Below are positions 15,413-23,914 of a DNA stretch of 52,937 bases, one piece after another. The notes below the pieces were generated by a model. That model was not told the DNA's origin and did not search any database. It was given only the letters and a program-made list of their open reading frames with translations. This DNA comes from CAVQGF01 sp045807945 (GTDB lineage Bacteria; Acidobacteriota; Terriglobia; Terriglobales; Acidobacteriaceae). How positions within the stretch are numbered: position 1 is the stretch's first letter; each line of letters opens with the position of its first letter. A program made the translations under genes and the position numbers. The stretch lies in the NCBI GenBank assembly GCA_045807945.1, contig JBJMGI010000067.1, positions 1 through 52,937 on the forward strand, in the 5' to 3' direction.

Positions 15413-16990
15413 ATGGCGACAGCGAGCGGCATTCAATCGGCGAGCATCCGGGTGACGAACCCTGCAACGGGAGCATTGCTTGCCGACCTTCCCATGGCTT
15501 CTGCTGCAGATGTGCAAGCGGCAATCCTTCGTGCTCGCGCCGCGCAGCCCGCGTGGAGTGCGATTGGCCCAAAGTCCCGCGCGCGCATCCTGCGGAAATT
15601 TTCTGAGATCCTCAATGGCCAGCGCGACGAAGTCGCAGCCCTGATCACCAGCGAAGCCGGCAAGCCGCAGGTTGAAGCGCTACTTACCGAAATGATCCCG
15701 GCCTTGGACGCAGCTCAATTCTGCGCTACACATGCCGTTTCATTTCTTCATCCCGAGAGGATTCGCCACGCGAATCCCATCATGAAGACCAAGAAGGGAT
15801 ATTTGCTGCGCGAGCCGCATGGCGTTGTCGGCATCATCTCTCCCTGGAATTACCCGTTTTCTATCCCCACTACGGAAATGCTGGCAGCGATTGCAATGGG
15901 AAACACGGTCGTCCTCAAGCCTTCTGAGCTGACGCCGCTCTGCGCACTGCGATTGCAAACCATCCTGCGGCAGGCCGGCGTGCCGGAATCGGTGGTCGAA
16001 GTTGTGATCGGAGATGGGAGCGCGGGCGCCGCACTCCTCTCCTGCGACAAGCCCGTCGACAAGGTCGTCTTCACCGGAAGCGTGCGCACCGGAAGGCAAG
16101 TGGCACAAGCCGCCGCGGCCAAGCTGATTCCCGCGGTGCTCGAGCTGGGCGGGAAAGATCCCATGATCGTGCTGGAAGATGCCGACGTTGAAGTCGCGGC
16201 CAGCGCTGCCGTGTGGGGAGCATTCGTCAACGCCGGACAAACTTGTTTGTCAGTGGAACGTTGCTACGTGCATCGCGGCCTGCTCCCGCAATTCCTCGCT
16301 GCCTGTACGGACAAAGCCGGCAAGCTGCGCGTGGGTGACGGCTCACGAACCGATATCGAAGTCGGCCCGATGATCCACGAGCGCCAACTAGCGCTTGTTG
16401 AGAAGCATGTGCAAGAGGCAGTCGCGCGCGGCGCCAAAGTGCTTGTGGGCGGTAAGCGGCTGAGCGAGATGGGTCCGAACTTCTACGCGCCCACTGTGAT
16501 CACCAACGTGCATCACTCGATGGCGTTGATGCGTGAAGAGACTTTCGGCCCTGTGCTGCCCATCATGGGCTTCGATTCGGAAGATGAAGCGGTTCAACTC
16601 GCGAACGACTCTGAGTTCGGTCTCGCCGCCAGCATCTGGACGCGTGATCGCGCGCGCGGCGAAGCCCTGGCGCGACGCATTCAAGCAGGAACAGTCATGG
16701 TGAACGATTGCATCACCGGATTCGCTATCTGCGAAGCCCCGCATGGCGGCATTAAGTCGAGCGGCATCGGACGCACGCACGGGCGAATGGGATTAGAAGA
16801 AATGGTGCGCGTGAAGTACGTGGATTCAGATCTGCTGCCGCGCATGAACAAGATCTGGTGGTATGGATACAGTCAGGCTTTTTCTGAACAGATGCGCGGC
16901 TTTGTAGATTTTCTTTTCGCCGGCCGGTGGGACACGCGGCTGAAGGGTGGGCTCAAATCCGCCGCCGCGCTCCGCCGCAAAAAGATTTAG
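15413..16990 (+). CDS. NAD(P)-dependent aldehyde dehydrogenase with C-terminal extension
   Basis: A 525-aa aldehyde dehydrogenase. The catalytic Cys is Cys278 (NAGQTCLS) and the general-base Glu is Glu244 (LELGGKDP), 34 residues apart as in the family; the cofactor site has ISPWNYPF and VFTGSVRTGR. A TTG six bases earlier overlaps the truA stop and could also start it; I prefer the ATG. The last 50 residues (IWWYGYSQAFSEQMRGFVDFLFAG) go beyond the usual 480-aa length and form a hydrophobic-amphipathic tail, as in long-chain fatty-aldehyde dehydrogenases that sit on membranes. The substrate is unknown. Its stop overlaps the stop of the convergent zinc-ribbon gene. Confidence 0.93.
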   Translation: MATASGIQSASIRVTNPATGALLADLPMASAADVQAAILRARAAQPAWSAIGPKSRARILRKFSEILNGQRDEVAALITSEAGKPQVEALLTEMIPALDAAQFCATHAVSFLHPERIRHANPIMKTKKGYLLREPHGVVGIISPWNYPFSIPTTEMLAAIAMGNTVVLKPSELTPLCALRLQTILRQAGVPESVVEVVIGDGSAGAALLSCDKPVDKVVFTGSVRTGRQVAQAAAAKLIPAVLELGGKDPMIVLEDADVEVAASAAVWGAFVNAGQTCLSVERCYVHRGLLPQFLAACTDKAGKLRVGDGSRTDIEVGPMIHERQLALVEKHVQEAVARGAKVLVGGKRLSEMGPNFYAPTVITNVHHSMALMREETFGPVLPIMGFDSEDEAVQLANDSEFGLAASIWTRDRARGEALARRIQAGTVMVNDCITGFAICEAPHGGIKSSGIGRTHGRMGLEEMVRVKYVDSDLLPRMNKIWWYGYSQAFSEQMRGFVDFLFAGRWDTRLKGGLKSAAALRRKKI

Positions 16991-17433
16991 CTCGCGCGGT
17001 CTGCGCGTCCGGAATTTTTCAGCAGCAGCGCCGCCAACATCGCGATGATCGAGCCGAGCATCCACTCCATCTTCCAGATCTGCACCGCTTGCCAATCCAC
17101 CAGTGTTGTCGCGGAATAAATAAATCCGACTACGATCGCGGCGAGGGCGCAAAACGCCCCAATTGCGAACAGCACTGTTGATGCGAGGGAAAGACTGAGT
17201 GCCTGCGGGACGCGAGTGACAAATGCCATCTTGTCACGCAAGTTAGACGAAGTCTCGCGGGTGCTCTCATCGCGCCCGGCTCCGCAGACGTGACAAAAAC
17301 GCGACCCTAAGACGTAATCCGCGCCACACTCGCCGCACGCCTGCGGGGGCGCGACGGTGTTCGCGTAAAGCTGTTCCTGTGCGGGGCGCCAGAATTCTTG
17401 CCGGCCCTCGATCTCACGAATGGTCTCTTGCAT
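16987..17433 (-). CDS. Zinc-ribbon protein with two membrane segments
   Basis: A 148-aa protein. After a charged N-terminus (MQETIREIEGRQEFWRPAQ) there is a four-Cys zinc ribbon at about 33-51 (CGECGADYVLGSRFCHVCG), then a linker and two hydrophobic segments at about 82-105 and 122-142. The ribbon faces the cytoplasm if the hairpin topology is right. The function is unknown; such proteins often act as small membrane adaptors. It is convergent with the aldehyde dehydrogenase gene, with overlapping stop codons. A second zinc-ribbon membrane protein, of PspC type, lies about 2 kb away. Confidence 0.8.
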   Translation of the reverse strand: MQETIREIEGRQEFWRPAQEQLYANTVAPPQACGECGADYVLGSRFCHVCGAGRDESTRETSSNLRDKMAFVTRVPQALSLSLASTVLFAIGAFCALAAIVVGFIYSATTLVDWQAVQIWKMEWMLGSIIAMLAALLLKNSGRADRAS

Positions 17434-17557
17434 TGGGGAATCTCCACCCCTTCTAATGCAACTCGCGAGCCAATCGCAGGCAGAGCTACGCCCAACAATT
17501 CAAAAGACTTAAATTCTAAAAAGGGGAGAACGTAGGGAAGTGGGGGAAGTTTTTACT

Positions 17558-17776
17558 TCACCTACGGGGCATTCGCACTACCTTAGGGTTGGGCTCGGAG
17601 CGCAGCCAAAACTCGAGCAGCACCAGGTCAGAGGAGCGGAAAGTGCACCCATCCGGCCTGGGGTGAACTGCCGTAAACACGTGTTCGTCGAGTAAGCTGT
17701 GCAATCGCGAAAGAGAGATTCCGAGCGCTTGTGATGCTTCTACCTCATCCCAAACATCTTTTTTAACGGATAACAT
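17558..17776 (-). CDS. Small helix-turn-helix (excisionase-like) protein
   Basis: A 72-aa protein. Residues 8-30 (VWDEVEASQALGISLSRLHSLL) look like the winged helix-turn-helix of MerR/excisionase-type proteins, followed by a wing-like TFRSSDLVLLEFWL. A GAGAGG sequence and an AAGGA sequence precede the ATG. It is divergent from the TPR gene at 17862, so it might regulate that promoter. No integrase or phage gene lies nearby, so a mobile-element role is not supported. It could also be a small regulator acting elsewhere. Confidence 0.65.
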   Translation of the reverse strand: MLSVKKDVWDEVEASQALGISLSRLHSLLDEHVFTAVHPRPDGCTFRSSDLVLLEFWLRSEPNPKVVRMPRR

Positions 17777-17861
17777 TCCTTACGCCTCTCTTACAGCGAA
17801 GTGAATTTATCCTCACGGAGCAGAGGGCGCACATCGGGTAAACTGCTGGTGACCTATTCCG

Positions 17862-19100
17862 ATGAGACCTTACCAAAATGTGTCATTCAGCTTGGTTCGT
17901 CTTTTTGGGTATCTGCTCCTCTTCACTGCGCCGTCCGGAATAGGTTGGGCACAGGCGCCGGACCGCTCGCTCCCGGTGGTGAGCATTAAAAATGATGCGC
18001 TGACCAAAACCGGCTTCGAGCATTACTACGACGCGGATTACGAACACGCCGCCAGCGCCTTCGAGAAAGTCTTGGAAACCCATCCTGACGATCCAGCTGC
18101 GGTGAACCATCTTCTTGCTGCCGTGATGTTTGGAGAGTTGAACCGTATCGGCGCCCTCGACACAAGTCTCTATTCGAATAACTCCTTCCTTGAGCAGAAG
18201 CGTGAATACGTTCTGGATGCAAAGGTAAAGGAGCGCATCCAGGATCTGGAAGCTAGAGCATTGAAGCTTGCGGCGGAGCGTCTCGAGAAAGACCCGAACG
18301 ACGTAGAGGCTCTGTATGCACGCGGCGTAACCCGCAGCATGCAGTCCACCTACACCGGTCTGGTGCAGAAAGCCTGGCTTTCCGCGCTCGGAAACGCCAA
18401 AGGTTCACGCGAAGATCACGAGCGCGTGCTCAAACTGGATCCCACGTTCAGCGACGCCAAGACGATCGTTGGCACTCACGAATATGTTGCCGGTAGCCTA
18501 CCCTGGGCCGTACGGATGCTCGCGCACATCGCTGGCCTCGGCGGCAACAAACAAACCGGTCTCAAGCTGCTGAGAGAAGCTGGCGAGGCGAACGGAGAAA
18601 CCAGTGTTGATGCCAAAGTCATACTGGCGCTCTTTCTTCGACGCGAGCAGCGCTACAGCGAAGCTCTCGAAGTTGTTCGAAGTCTCACAGCTGCGCACCC
18701 CAGGAATTTCCTGTTCGCATTGGAAGTCGCCAACATCCTGAAAGATTCCGGCAAAGGACCGGGATCGATTGCTGCCTACCGCAAGGTGCTCGACTCGGCA
18801 AAGTCAGGCACGTACCACGATCCTCACCTGGAATTCGCGGACTGGGGATTGGGGGAGGCGCTTCGGGGCCAGCGGCAATTCCAGGAGGCCGCTCTGGCCT
18901 ACGACGCGGTGGGCACATTCCCTCGCGCGGACGTCGGGCTGCTTCGCCGGGCGAATCTCGCCGCCGGTGAGATGTACGACCTCGTCTCAAAGCGCGAACT
19001 TGCGACAAAGAAGTACGAATCCGTGATCGCCGCCAGCACTGATTCCACAGAAGCTGACCGGGCGCGACGCCATCTTCGCGATCCTTACAAAGAACCGTAG
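17862..19100 (+). CDS. Exported TPR-repeat protein
   Basis: A 412-aa protein with an N-terminal signal or anchor (LFGYLLLFTAPSGIGWAQAP). The mature part is helical with tetratricopeptide-like units: FEHYYDADYEHAASAFEKVLETHPDD near 52, further units near 130-200, REQRYSEALEVVRSLTAAHP near 265, and a last pair near 345-400. TPRs form protein-binding scaffolds. No enzymatic motif is present. The spacing of the first unit suggests a peptide-binding superhelix in the periplasm. It is followed after 45 bases by the PspC-type gene on the same strand. Confidence 0.85.
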   Translation: MRPYQNVSFSLVRLFGYLLLFTAPSGIGWAQAPDRSLPVVSIKNDALTKTGFEHYYDADYEHAASAFEKVLETHPDDPAAVNHLLAAVMFGELNRIGALDTSLYSNNSFLEQKREYVLDAKVKERIQDLEARALKLAAERLEKDPNDVEALYARGVTRSMQSTYTGLVQKAWLSALGNAKGSREDHERVLKLDPTFSDAKTIVGTHEYVAGSLPWAVRMLAHIAGLGGNKQTGLKLLREAGEANGETSVDAKVILALFLRREQRYSEALEVVRSLTAAHPRNFLFALEVANILKDSGKGPGSIAAYRKVLDSAKSGTYHDPHLEFADWGLGEALRGQRQFQEAALAYDAVGTFPRADVGLLRRANLAAGEMYDLVSKRELATKKYESVIAASTDSTEADRARRHLRDPYKEP

Positions 19101-19145
19101 GGAACTTCCCGCGGTCGCGCATCGTATTCCATTTCAGGAGGCGAT

Positions 19146-19469
19146 ATGTATTGCAATTACTGCGGCAAAGTCATTCAGGATGACGCCAACCTCTGCGCCT
19201 ATTGTGGACGTCGCGTTGCGTGTGCGCCAAAGGCGCGGCAACGGCTCATGCGTCCTCAGCAGGGTCGTACGGTTGCGGGTGTCTGCCTTGGATTTGCGGA
19301 GTATTTCGATCTCGACGTGACCGTTATCCGTATCGTGTGGCTTCTCGTTGCCATCTTCGGCGGTACTGGATTTTTGGCGTACGTGATCGCTTGGATCGTT
19401 ATGCCGAATGAACCAGAACTGGTCCAGGCGCCGAGTCCGATGAATGCCCACCAGTCACCGACTCCGTAA
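19146..19469 (+). CDS. PspC-domain membrane protein with N-terminal zinc ribbon
   Basis: A 107-aa protein. A zinc ribbon CNYCGKVIQDDANLCAYCG occupies residues 3-21 and a PspC domain follows at about 36-95: RTVAGVCLGFAEYFDLDVTV, then a membrane segment with the conserved VIAWIVMP ending. PspC domains take part in envelope-stress sensing (phage-shock response) or serve as small membrane regulators; here the fused ribbon suggests cytoplasmic binding to a partner. AGGAGG precedes the ATG by five bases. It lies between the TPR and hydrolase genes on the same strand. No pspA or pspF is nearby. Confidence 0.88.
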   Translation: MYCNYCGKVIQDDANLCAYCGRRVACAPKARQRLMRPQQGRTVAGVCLGFAEYFDLDVTVIRIVWLLVAIFGGTGFLAYVIAWIVMPNEPELVQAPSPMNAHQSPTP

Positions 19470-19493
19470 ACAGGGCGCGGATATACTTTTGGC

Positions 19494-20294
19494 GTGGCGG
19501 TGCACTCTACTCAACGGGCTGGAGCCAAGATCGTTTACGAGGTCCGGGGAAGTGGGCCTGCGCTTGTTCTGCTGCACCCATTCCCAACCAATCGGCACTT
19601 CTTCGACCCGCTTATGCCAGCGCTCGAGTCCCGCTACCGGCTGATTCTGCCCGACCTTCGCGGCCACGGCGAATCGACAACTGGCGATGGCGCCTCGATG
19701 GCGAACCATGCCGCAGATCTGCAACAGATCTGCCGTGATTGTGAGGTCGAACGCTCGGCTTTCGTCGGCGTCTCTATCGGCGGGTACCTGCTTTTCGAAT
19801 TCTGGCGAAGGTTCAAGTCGCACGTTGCTTTGCTTGTGCTTTCCAACACCCGCGCTCAGGCTGACTCAGATGAGGGTCGCGCGAATCGGCTCAAGGCGGC
19901 GGAAGATGTCGAAAAGAACGGCATTGCTGCTTTTCTCGACGCCGCAATTCTGAAATTGATGGGCGAGAGCACGCGGCGCAACCGGCCCGATATTGTCACG
20001 CGGGCGCGCAGCATGATGGACACCATGAACCGCGAAGGCCTCGCTGCCGTGCAACGCGGAATGGCAGCGCGTCCAGACTCCGTTTCGACATTAAATACAA
20101 TCGATGTTCCCGCACTGATTATTTGTGGAGAAGAAGACGCCTTCGTGCCTGCCGAAGACGCTGCGCTGATGAATAAGAAGATTGCCGGCAGTCAGATGGT
20201 TGCGATCCCGCAAACAGGGCACTACACACCCCTGGAGCGAGCTGAAGAGTTTCTGCAGGTGCTACGACCGTTTCTCGATCGGCACCGCTGGTGA
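19494..20294 (+). CDS. Alpha/beta-hydrolase fold protein
   Basis: A 266-aa cytoplasmic hydrolase. The nucleophile elbow is GVSIGG with Ser94, the oxyanion segment is LLHPFPTNR near 27-35, the acid is in the CGEEDAFVP stretch near 203-211, and the His is in TGHYTPLE near 240. This is the pattern of esterases, lactonases (3-oxoadipate enol-lactonase type) and C-C hydrolases; I cannot choose among them. The start is GTG, 24 bases after the PspC-type gene. It is convergent with the TPR gene at 20299, with only four bases between the two stops. Confidence 0.88.
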   Translation: MAVHSTQRAGAKIVYEVRGSGPALVLLHPFPTNRHFFDPLMPALESRYRLILPDLRGHGESTTGDGASMANHAADLQQICRDCEVERSAFVGVSIGGYLLFEFWRRFKSHVALLVLSNTRAQADSDEGRANRLKAAEDVEKNGIAAFLDAAILKLMGESTRRNRPDIVTRARSMMDTMNREGLAAVQRGMAARPDSVSTLNTIDVPALIICGEEDAFVPAEDAALMNKKIAGSQMVAIPQTGHYTPLERAEEFLQVLRPFLDRHRW

Positions 20295-20298
20295 GCGC

Positions 20299-21306
20299 CT
20301 ACTTGGAACTAGCGACAAACGCTTTCACTTGGTCGAGCGATTCGCGGACCGCCGCAGCATTCGGGCTCTTCGGGTCTTGCTCCAGATAAGCTTCCAACTC
20401 ACTGCTTGCCTCGCTGAAGTTCTTCATGCCGAGAAGAGCGTGCGCTTTCGCAAGATGCAGCGGCGGGTATTCTTGCGGAGCAAGGTCGCCAGCTTTGTTC
20501 AGGCGACGCATTGCCACTTCGTAGTTGCCCTTCGCCAGTTCCGATTTCCCGAGCTCGAACATTGCCTGCCACGATTGCGGCATCAGCGTCAGACCGCGGT
20601 CAAGCGCGCGGATGGCATCGTCAAACTTCGACTGCATGTTGTACACCGCGCCCAGCACGATATAGCCCATCCCGTAATTCGCGTCCGCTTGGGTGGCTTT
20701 CTGCAGGTTTTCCGCAGCGTCATCCAATCGCTTGTTATCTAGGTCCATCAGTCCGCGCATCGTGAGTGCTTCCGCAAAATCAGGGTAAACGTGCAGCGCT
20801 TCCGCCAAGTACCGGTTCGCCTCTTCCAATTTGCGCTTGTCCAATGCCGATTGCGCTTTGGCAAGTAGAGTTCTCGCCTTTTCAGGTACCTTCATCTGCG
20901 CGACGGATACGGTTGCGCGATTGCCAGCACGGGTGGCAGATTCTCCAGCGCGCCGTAGCACCAGGTTCAACATCGAAAGTTCGCCGTGCACCTGAAGACG
21001 CTCTCGCGTTTCTTCCAGCCCGGAGACCGCGACCACCTCGTAAATTCCATCTGCGATCCGCATCAGCGTGAACGAGCCGTTTGGGTTGGTGTAGGTGGAG
21101 TCTTTCACCTGGCCGGTGCCGCCGTCGAGCAGCTCGACACGTGCGTTCGCGACCGGAACGCCTTGGACGGTGTGCAGTGTTCCGCTTATGGATCCGTTCC
21201 AGTGCCATGCCGATGCGTCGCGCTGGTCGGATTGCGCCGCGCTTGCGATACTGAAAAGAATTGCTAGGGAAAGGTACAGCGATAACTTAACGACGCCACG
21301 GCCCAT
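20299..21306 (-). CDS. Exported protein with CarboxypepD-regulatory-like domain and TPRs
   Basis: A 335-aa protein. I start it at the ATG giving the signal peptide GRGVVKLSLYLSLAILFSIASAAQ; an in-frame start 78 bases upstream would add an unlikely N-terminus. Residues about 37-120 form a carboxypeptidase-regulatory-like beta-sandwich (SGTLHTVQGVPVANARVEL, NPNGSFTLMRI), and residues 140-325 carry about five TPRs (LTMRGLMDLDNKRLDDAAENL, IVLGAVYNMQSKFDDAIRAL). The combination suggests a periplasmic scaffold. It is divergent from aroA. Confidence 0.87.
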   Translation of the reverse strand: MGRGVVKLSLYLSLAILFSIASAAQSDQRDASAWHWNGSISGTLHTVQGVPVANARVELLDGGTGQVKDSTYTNPNGSFTLMRIADGIYEVVAVSGLEETRERLQVHGELSMLNLVLRRAGESATRAGNRATVSVAQMKVPEKARTLLAKAQSALDKRKLEEANRYLAEALHVYPDFAEALTMRGLMDLDNKRLDDAAENLQKATQADANYGMGYIVLGAVYNMQSKFDDAIRALDRGLTLMPQSWQAMFELGKSELAKGNYEVAMRRLNKAGDLAPQEYPPLHLAKAHALLGMKNFSEASSELEAYLEQDPKSPNAAAVRESLDQVKAFVASSK

Positions 21307-21526
21307 GTCGGCACCCAAAGTAGGATGATGTGAGATGACTCTGGGACCGAGGGCAGGCTCTGAAACCCTTATCAAGCTCGGCACGAACGTTTATTCGTGC
21401 TGACAATGGGAGTGGTCGCCAGAAGTTTTAGTTGTCTTACGCAGTTCTACTTAACCCGAATAAATCCTGCAGTGTGAGGCAACTCTGGATGTTGAGGTTT
21501 TCGGCAATGTTTCGCGAGGGGTCAGA

Positions 21527-22804
21527 ATGATCATCATCAGCCCTGCCAAAAATGTTCTTGGCGCGATTCGACTCCCGGGCGACAAATCCATCTCCCACCG
21601 TTATGCGATGCTCGCTGCCATCGCGAGCGGGACCTCCAAGTTCCACAATTTTTCCAGCGGTGATGATTGCGCGAGCACGCTGCGCTGCATTGACCAGCTC
21701 GGTGCCAAAGTGCGACGTGAAGATCAATCTGTCGAGATTGATGGGCTCGGAGTGCGATTGCATCCACCTTCCACTGCTCTCGACTGCGGAAACTCCGGAT
21801 CTACGATGCGGATGCTCGCCGGCATTCTTGCTGGCCAGGATTTCGCGAGCGAGCTGATCGGTGACGAATCCTTATCCCATCGTCCAATGGCACGCGTGAT
21901 TGAGCCGCTCACGCTCATGGGCGCTCGCATTCAAGCTGCTGAACGCGGACTGCCACCGCTGCACGTTAAGGGTGGAGCGCTGCGCGCCATCGACTACTCC
22001 ATTCCCGTGGCAAGCGCGCAGGTGAAATCAGCCATCTTGTTCGCTGGACTTTTCGCGAAAGGGATAACCAGCGTAGAAGAGCCGGTTCGGACCCGCGATC
22101 ACAGCGAGCTCGCCTTGCGCGCCTTCGGGGCCGAGGTGCAGAGGTCTAAGAACCGCGTCACCGTGGCAGGCGGGCAAAAGCTCCAATCCATAGAAGCTGC
22201 CATTCCCGGCGACATCTCTTCCGCGGCGTTCTTCCTGTGTGCTGCTGCGTTATTCCCGGGCTCAAACCTGGTGATCGAAGGCGTGTTACTGAATCCAACC
22301 CGTGCCACTCTGCTCGATGTACTCTCCGCAATTGGCGCGAAGATTTCCGTCATCAATCTAGGGGAGCAGCACGGTGAGCTGGTTGGAACGGTAAAGGTGG
22401 AACATCGTCGCCTGCGCGGAACCAAAATCAGCGGAGCGCAATCGGCGTCATTGATAGATGAGCTGCCCGTGCTGGCTGCAATCGCGCCGTATACAGAAGA
22501 TGGCATCGAGATACGCGACGCACGCGAGCTTCGCGTTAAGGAATCGGACCGCATCGCCGCGGTCGCGAAAAACCTCCGCGCCATGGGAGCAAACGTCGAG
22601 GAATTCGACGACGGCCTGCGCGTACCCGGAGGCCAGCAACTTCATGGAGCTCAACTCGACTCCAGCGGCGATCACCGCATCGCCATGGCATTCGCGGTGG
22701 CTGCGCTCAAAGCATCTTCCGAAAGCCAGATCTATGGCGAAGAAGCGGTCACCATCTCGTTCCCGCAATTCTTTAGCATGCTCGAAGGCGTCACCGAGCG
22801 GTAG
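21527..22804 (+). CDS. aroA: 3-phosphoshikimate 1-carboxyvinyltransferase (EPSP synthase)
   Basis: A 425-aa shikimate-pathway enzyme transferring enolpyruvyl from PEP to shikimate 3-phosphate. The substrate loop is LPGDKSISHR at 16-25, the second is CGNSGSTMRMLAG near 86-98, followed by ASAQVKSAILFAGL near 162-175, SLIDELPVLAAIAP with the catalytic Asp, and RELRVKESDRI near 329-339. The SAQVK motif and the absence of the class I NAGTAMRP stretch place it with class II-like enzymes, though this is a by-eye judgement. GAGGGG stands a few bases upstream of the ATG. No other aro gene is in the window. Confidence 0.96.
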   Translation: MIIISPAKNVLGAIRLPGDKSISHRYAMLAAIASGTSKFHNFSSGDDCASTLRCIDQLGAKVRREDQSVEIDGLGVRLHPPSTALDCGNSGSTMRMLAGILAGQDFASELIGDESLSHRPMARVIEPLTLMGARIQAAERGLPPLHVKGGALRAIDYSIPVASAQVKSAILFAGLFAKGITSVEEPVRTRDHSELALRAFGAEVQRSKNRVTVAGGQKLQSIEAAIPGDISSAAFFLCAAALFPGSNLVIEGVLLNPTRATLLDVLSAIGAKISVINLGEQHGELVGTVKVEHRRLRGTKISGAQSASLIDELPVLAAIAPYTEDGIEIRDARELRVKESDRIAAVAKNLRAMGANVEEFDDGLRVPGGQQLHGAQLDSSGDHRIAMAFAVAALKASSESQIYGEEAVTISFPQFFSMLEGVTER

Positions 22805-22967
22805 GCCGTGTATCTCACGAAAATCTAACACCTTAGAGCAGCCACAGTTCTGGCCACCCCCTCAGCGCTAGTTACATCGAAGTAAGTAATCTCAGGCTGT
22901 TCCCACCTGGCAAGGCTGAGCCTGCCCGGAGGTGCCTGGGTTTTAGAAAACGGGAGACTCAGCGAAA

Positions 22968-23834
22968 ATGAAAAAGCTCGCATTTCTACTTGTTCTGACA
23001 TTGGCCTGTTCGGTCGCTCTGTTGGCGCAAGACACCACTCAGTCGAGTGGCAGCCAGACCACGACGACTACGGCTCCTTCCAGCAGCCAGTCGACTACCA
23101 CTGGCACGTCCACGACCGGCACCACCCAGACGACGACTGGTGATCAAACGCAGCAAACGACCACCACCACCACGACAACCGCGCCGAGCACCACGCCGCA
23201 GAGCACCGCGCCGTCTAGTTCGACCACACAGGACGCCACTACCACGCCGTCCAGCTCGACCACTACCCAGGACACTGCCAGCTCCAGCACCATTCCCCAG
23301 AAGAATGATGAGGGCAGCCCGTATCATCACGGCGAATTCGGCGTGCAGGCGAACTACCTGCGTCTCGCTGCTGCCAACGACCTGAACACCCTGGGCGTCG
23401 GCGCGAACCTCGACTTCAACCTGCGCCGGCACGTCCAGTTGGAAGCTCAGATGGCCTACAACTTTGAGCGCAACACCACCAGCGTCACCTCCGTCGGCGG
23501 ATTCAGCAGCTTCAACCGCACCGGCCTCCGCAGCTTGACCGGCCTGTTCGGTCCGAAGTTCATCTCCGGCACCGGCGCATGGCGCTTCTTCGGAACGCTG
23601 CAGGGTGGTTTCATCAACTTCAACACCTCGAACAAAGGACCAGTTTCCGGATTCGTTGGCTCAGTGAGCAGCGTTACCACCGGCGATACTATGGGCGTTT
23701 TCTATCCTGGTGTCGGCGTGGAAGCGTTCGCTGGCCCGATCGGTCTGCGTGTTGATGTTGGCGATGAAATGTATTTCAACAACGGCGCGCACAACAACCT
23801 GCGCGTAGCCGCGGGACCGCAGTTCCGGTTCTAA
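22968..23834 (+). CDS. Outer-membrane beta-barrel protein with long Thr/Ser-rich linker
   Basis: A 288-aa protein: signal peptide MKKLAFLLVLTLACSVALLAQ, then about 90 residues made almost only of Thr, Ser, Gln, Pro and Ala, then a beta-barrel-like domain at about 115-288 that ends in FRF, the C-terminal aromatic signal for outer-membrane insertion. Barrel strands alternate as in OmpA/OmpW-like small porins (EFGVQANYLRLAAAND, NLDFNLRRHVQLEAQMAYNF). The linker may lie in the periplasm or be a surface-exposed stalk. The transcript probably ends at the UUCG hairpin just after the stop codon. Confidence 0.85.
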   Translation: MKKLAFLLVLTLACSVALLAQDTTQSSGSQTTTTTAPSSSQSTTTGTSTTGTTQTTTGDQTQQTTTTTTTTAPSTTPQSTAPSSSTTQDATTTPSSSTTTQDTASSSTIPQKNDEGSPYHHGEFGVQANYLRLAAANDLNTLGVGANLDFNLRRHVQLEAQMAYNFERNTTSVTSVGGFSSFNRTGLRSLTGLFGPKFISGTGAWRFFGTLQGGFINFNTSNKGPVSGFVGSVSSVTTGDTMGVFYPGVGVEAFAGPIGLRVDVGDEMYFNNGAHNNLRVAAGPQFRF

Positions 23835-23852
23835 GCTAATCTGGCGGATGTG

Positions 23853-23880
23853 ATGGGCGGCTTCGGCCGCCCATTTTCTT
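23853..23880 (+). terminator. Intrinsic terminator with TTCG tetraloop
   Basis: A 9-base stem, ATGGGCGGC paired with GCCGCCCAT around a TTCG loop, followed by TTTCTT. It lies 19 bases after the stop of the beta-barrel gene and before the next plus-strand gene. Confidence 0.85.
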
Positions 23881-23914
23881 TGCGATTTTCTGCCACATCG
23901 ATGAAACTCTCCGG

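Noticed and set aside
17558..17776. Small excisionase-like gene considered as a trace of an integrated element
   Set aside because: No integrase, attachment repeats or change of base composition in the neighbourhood.
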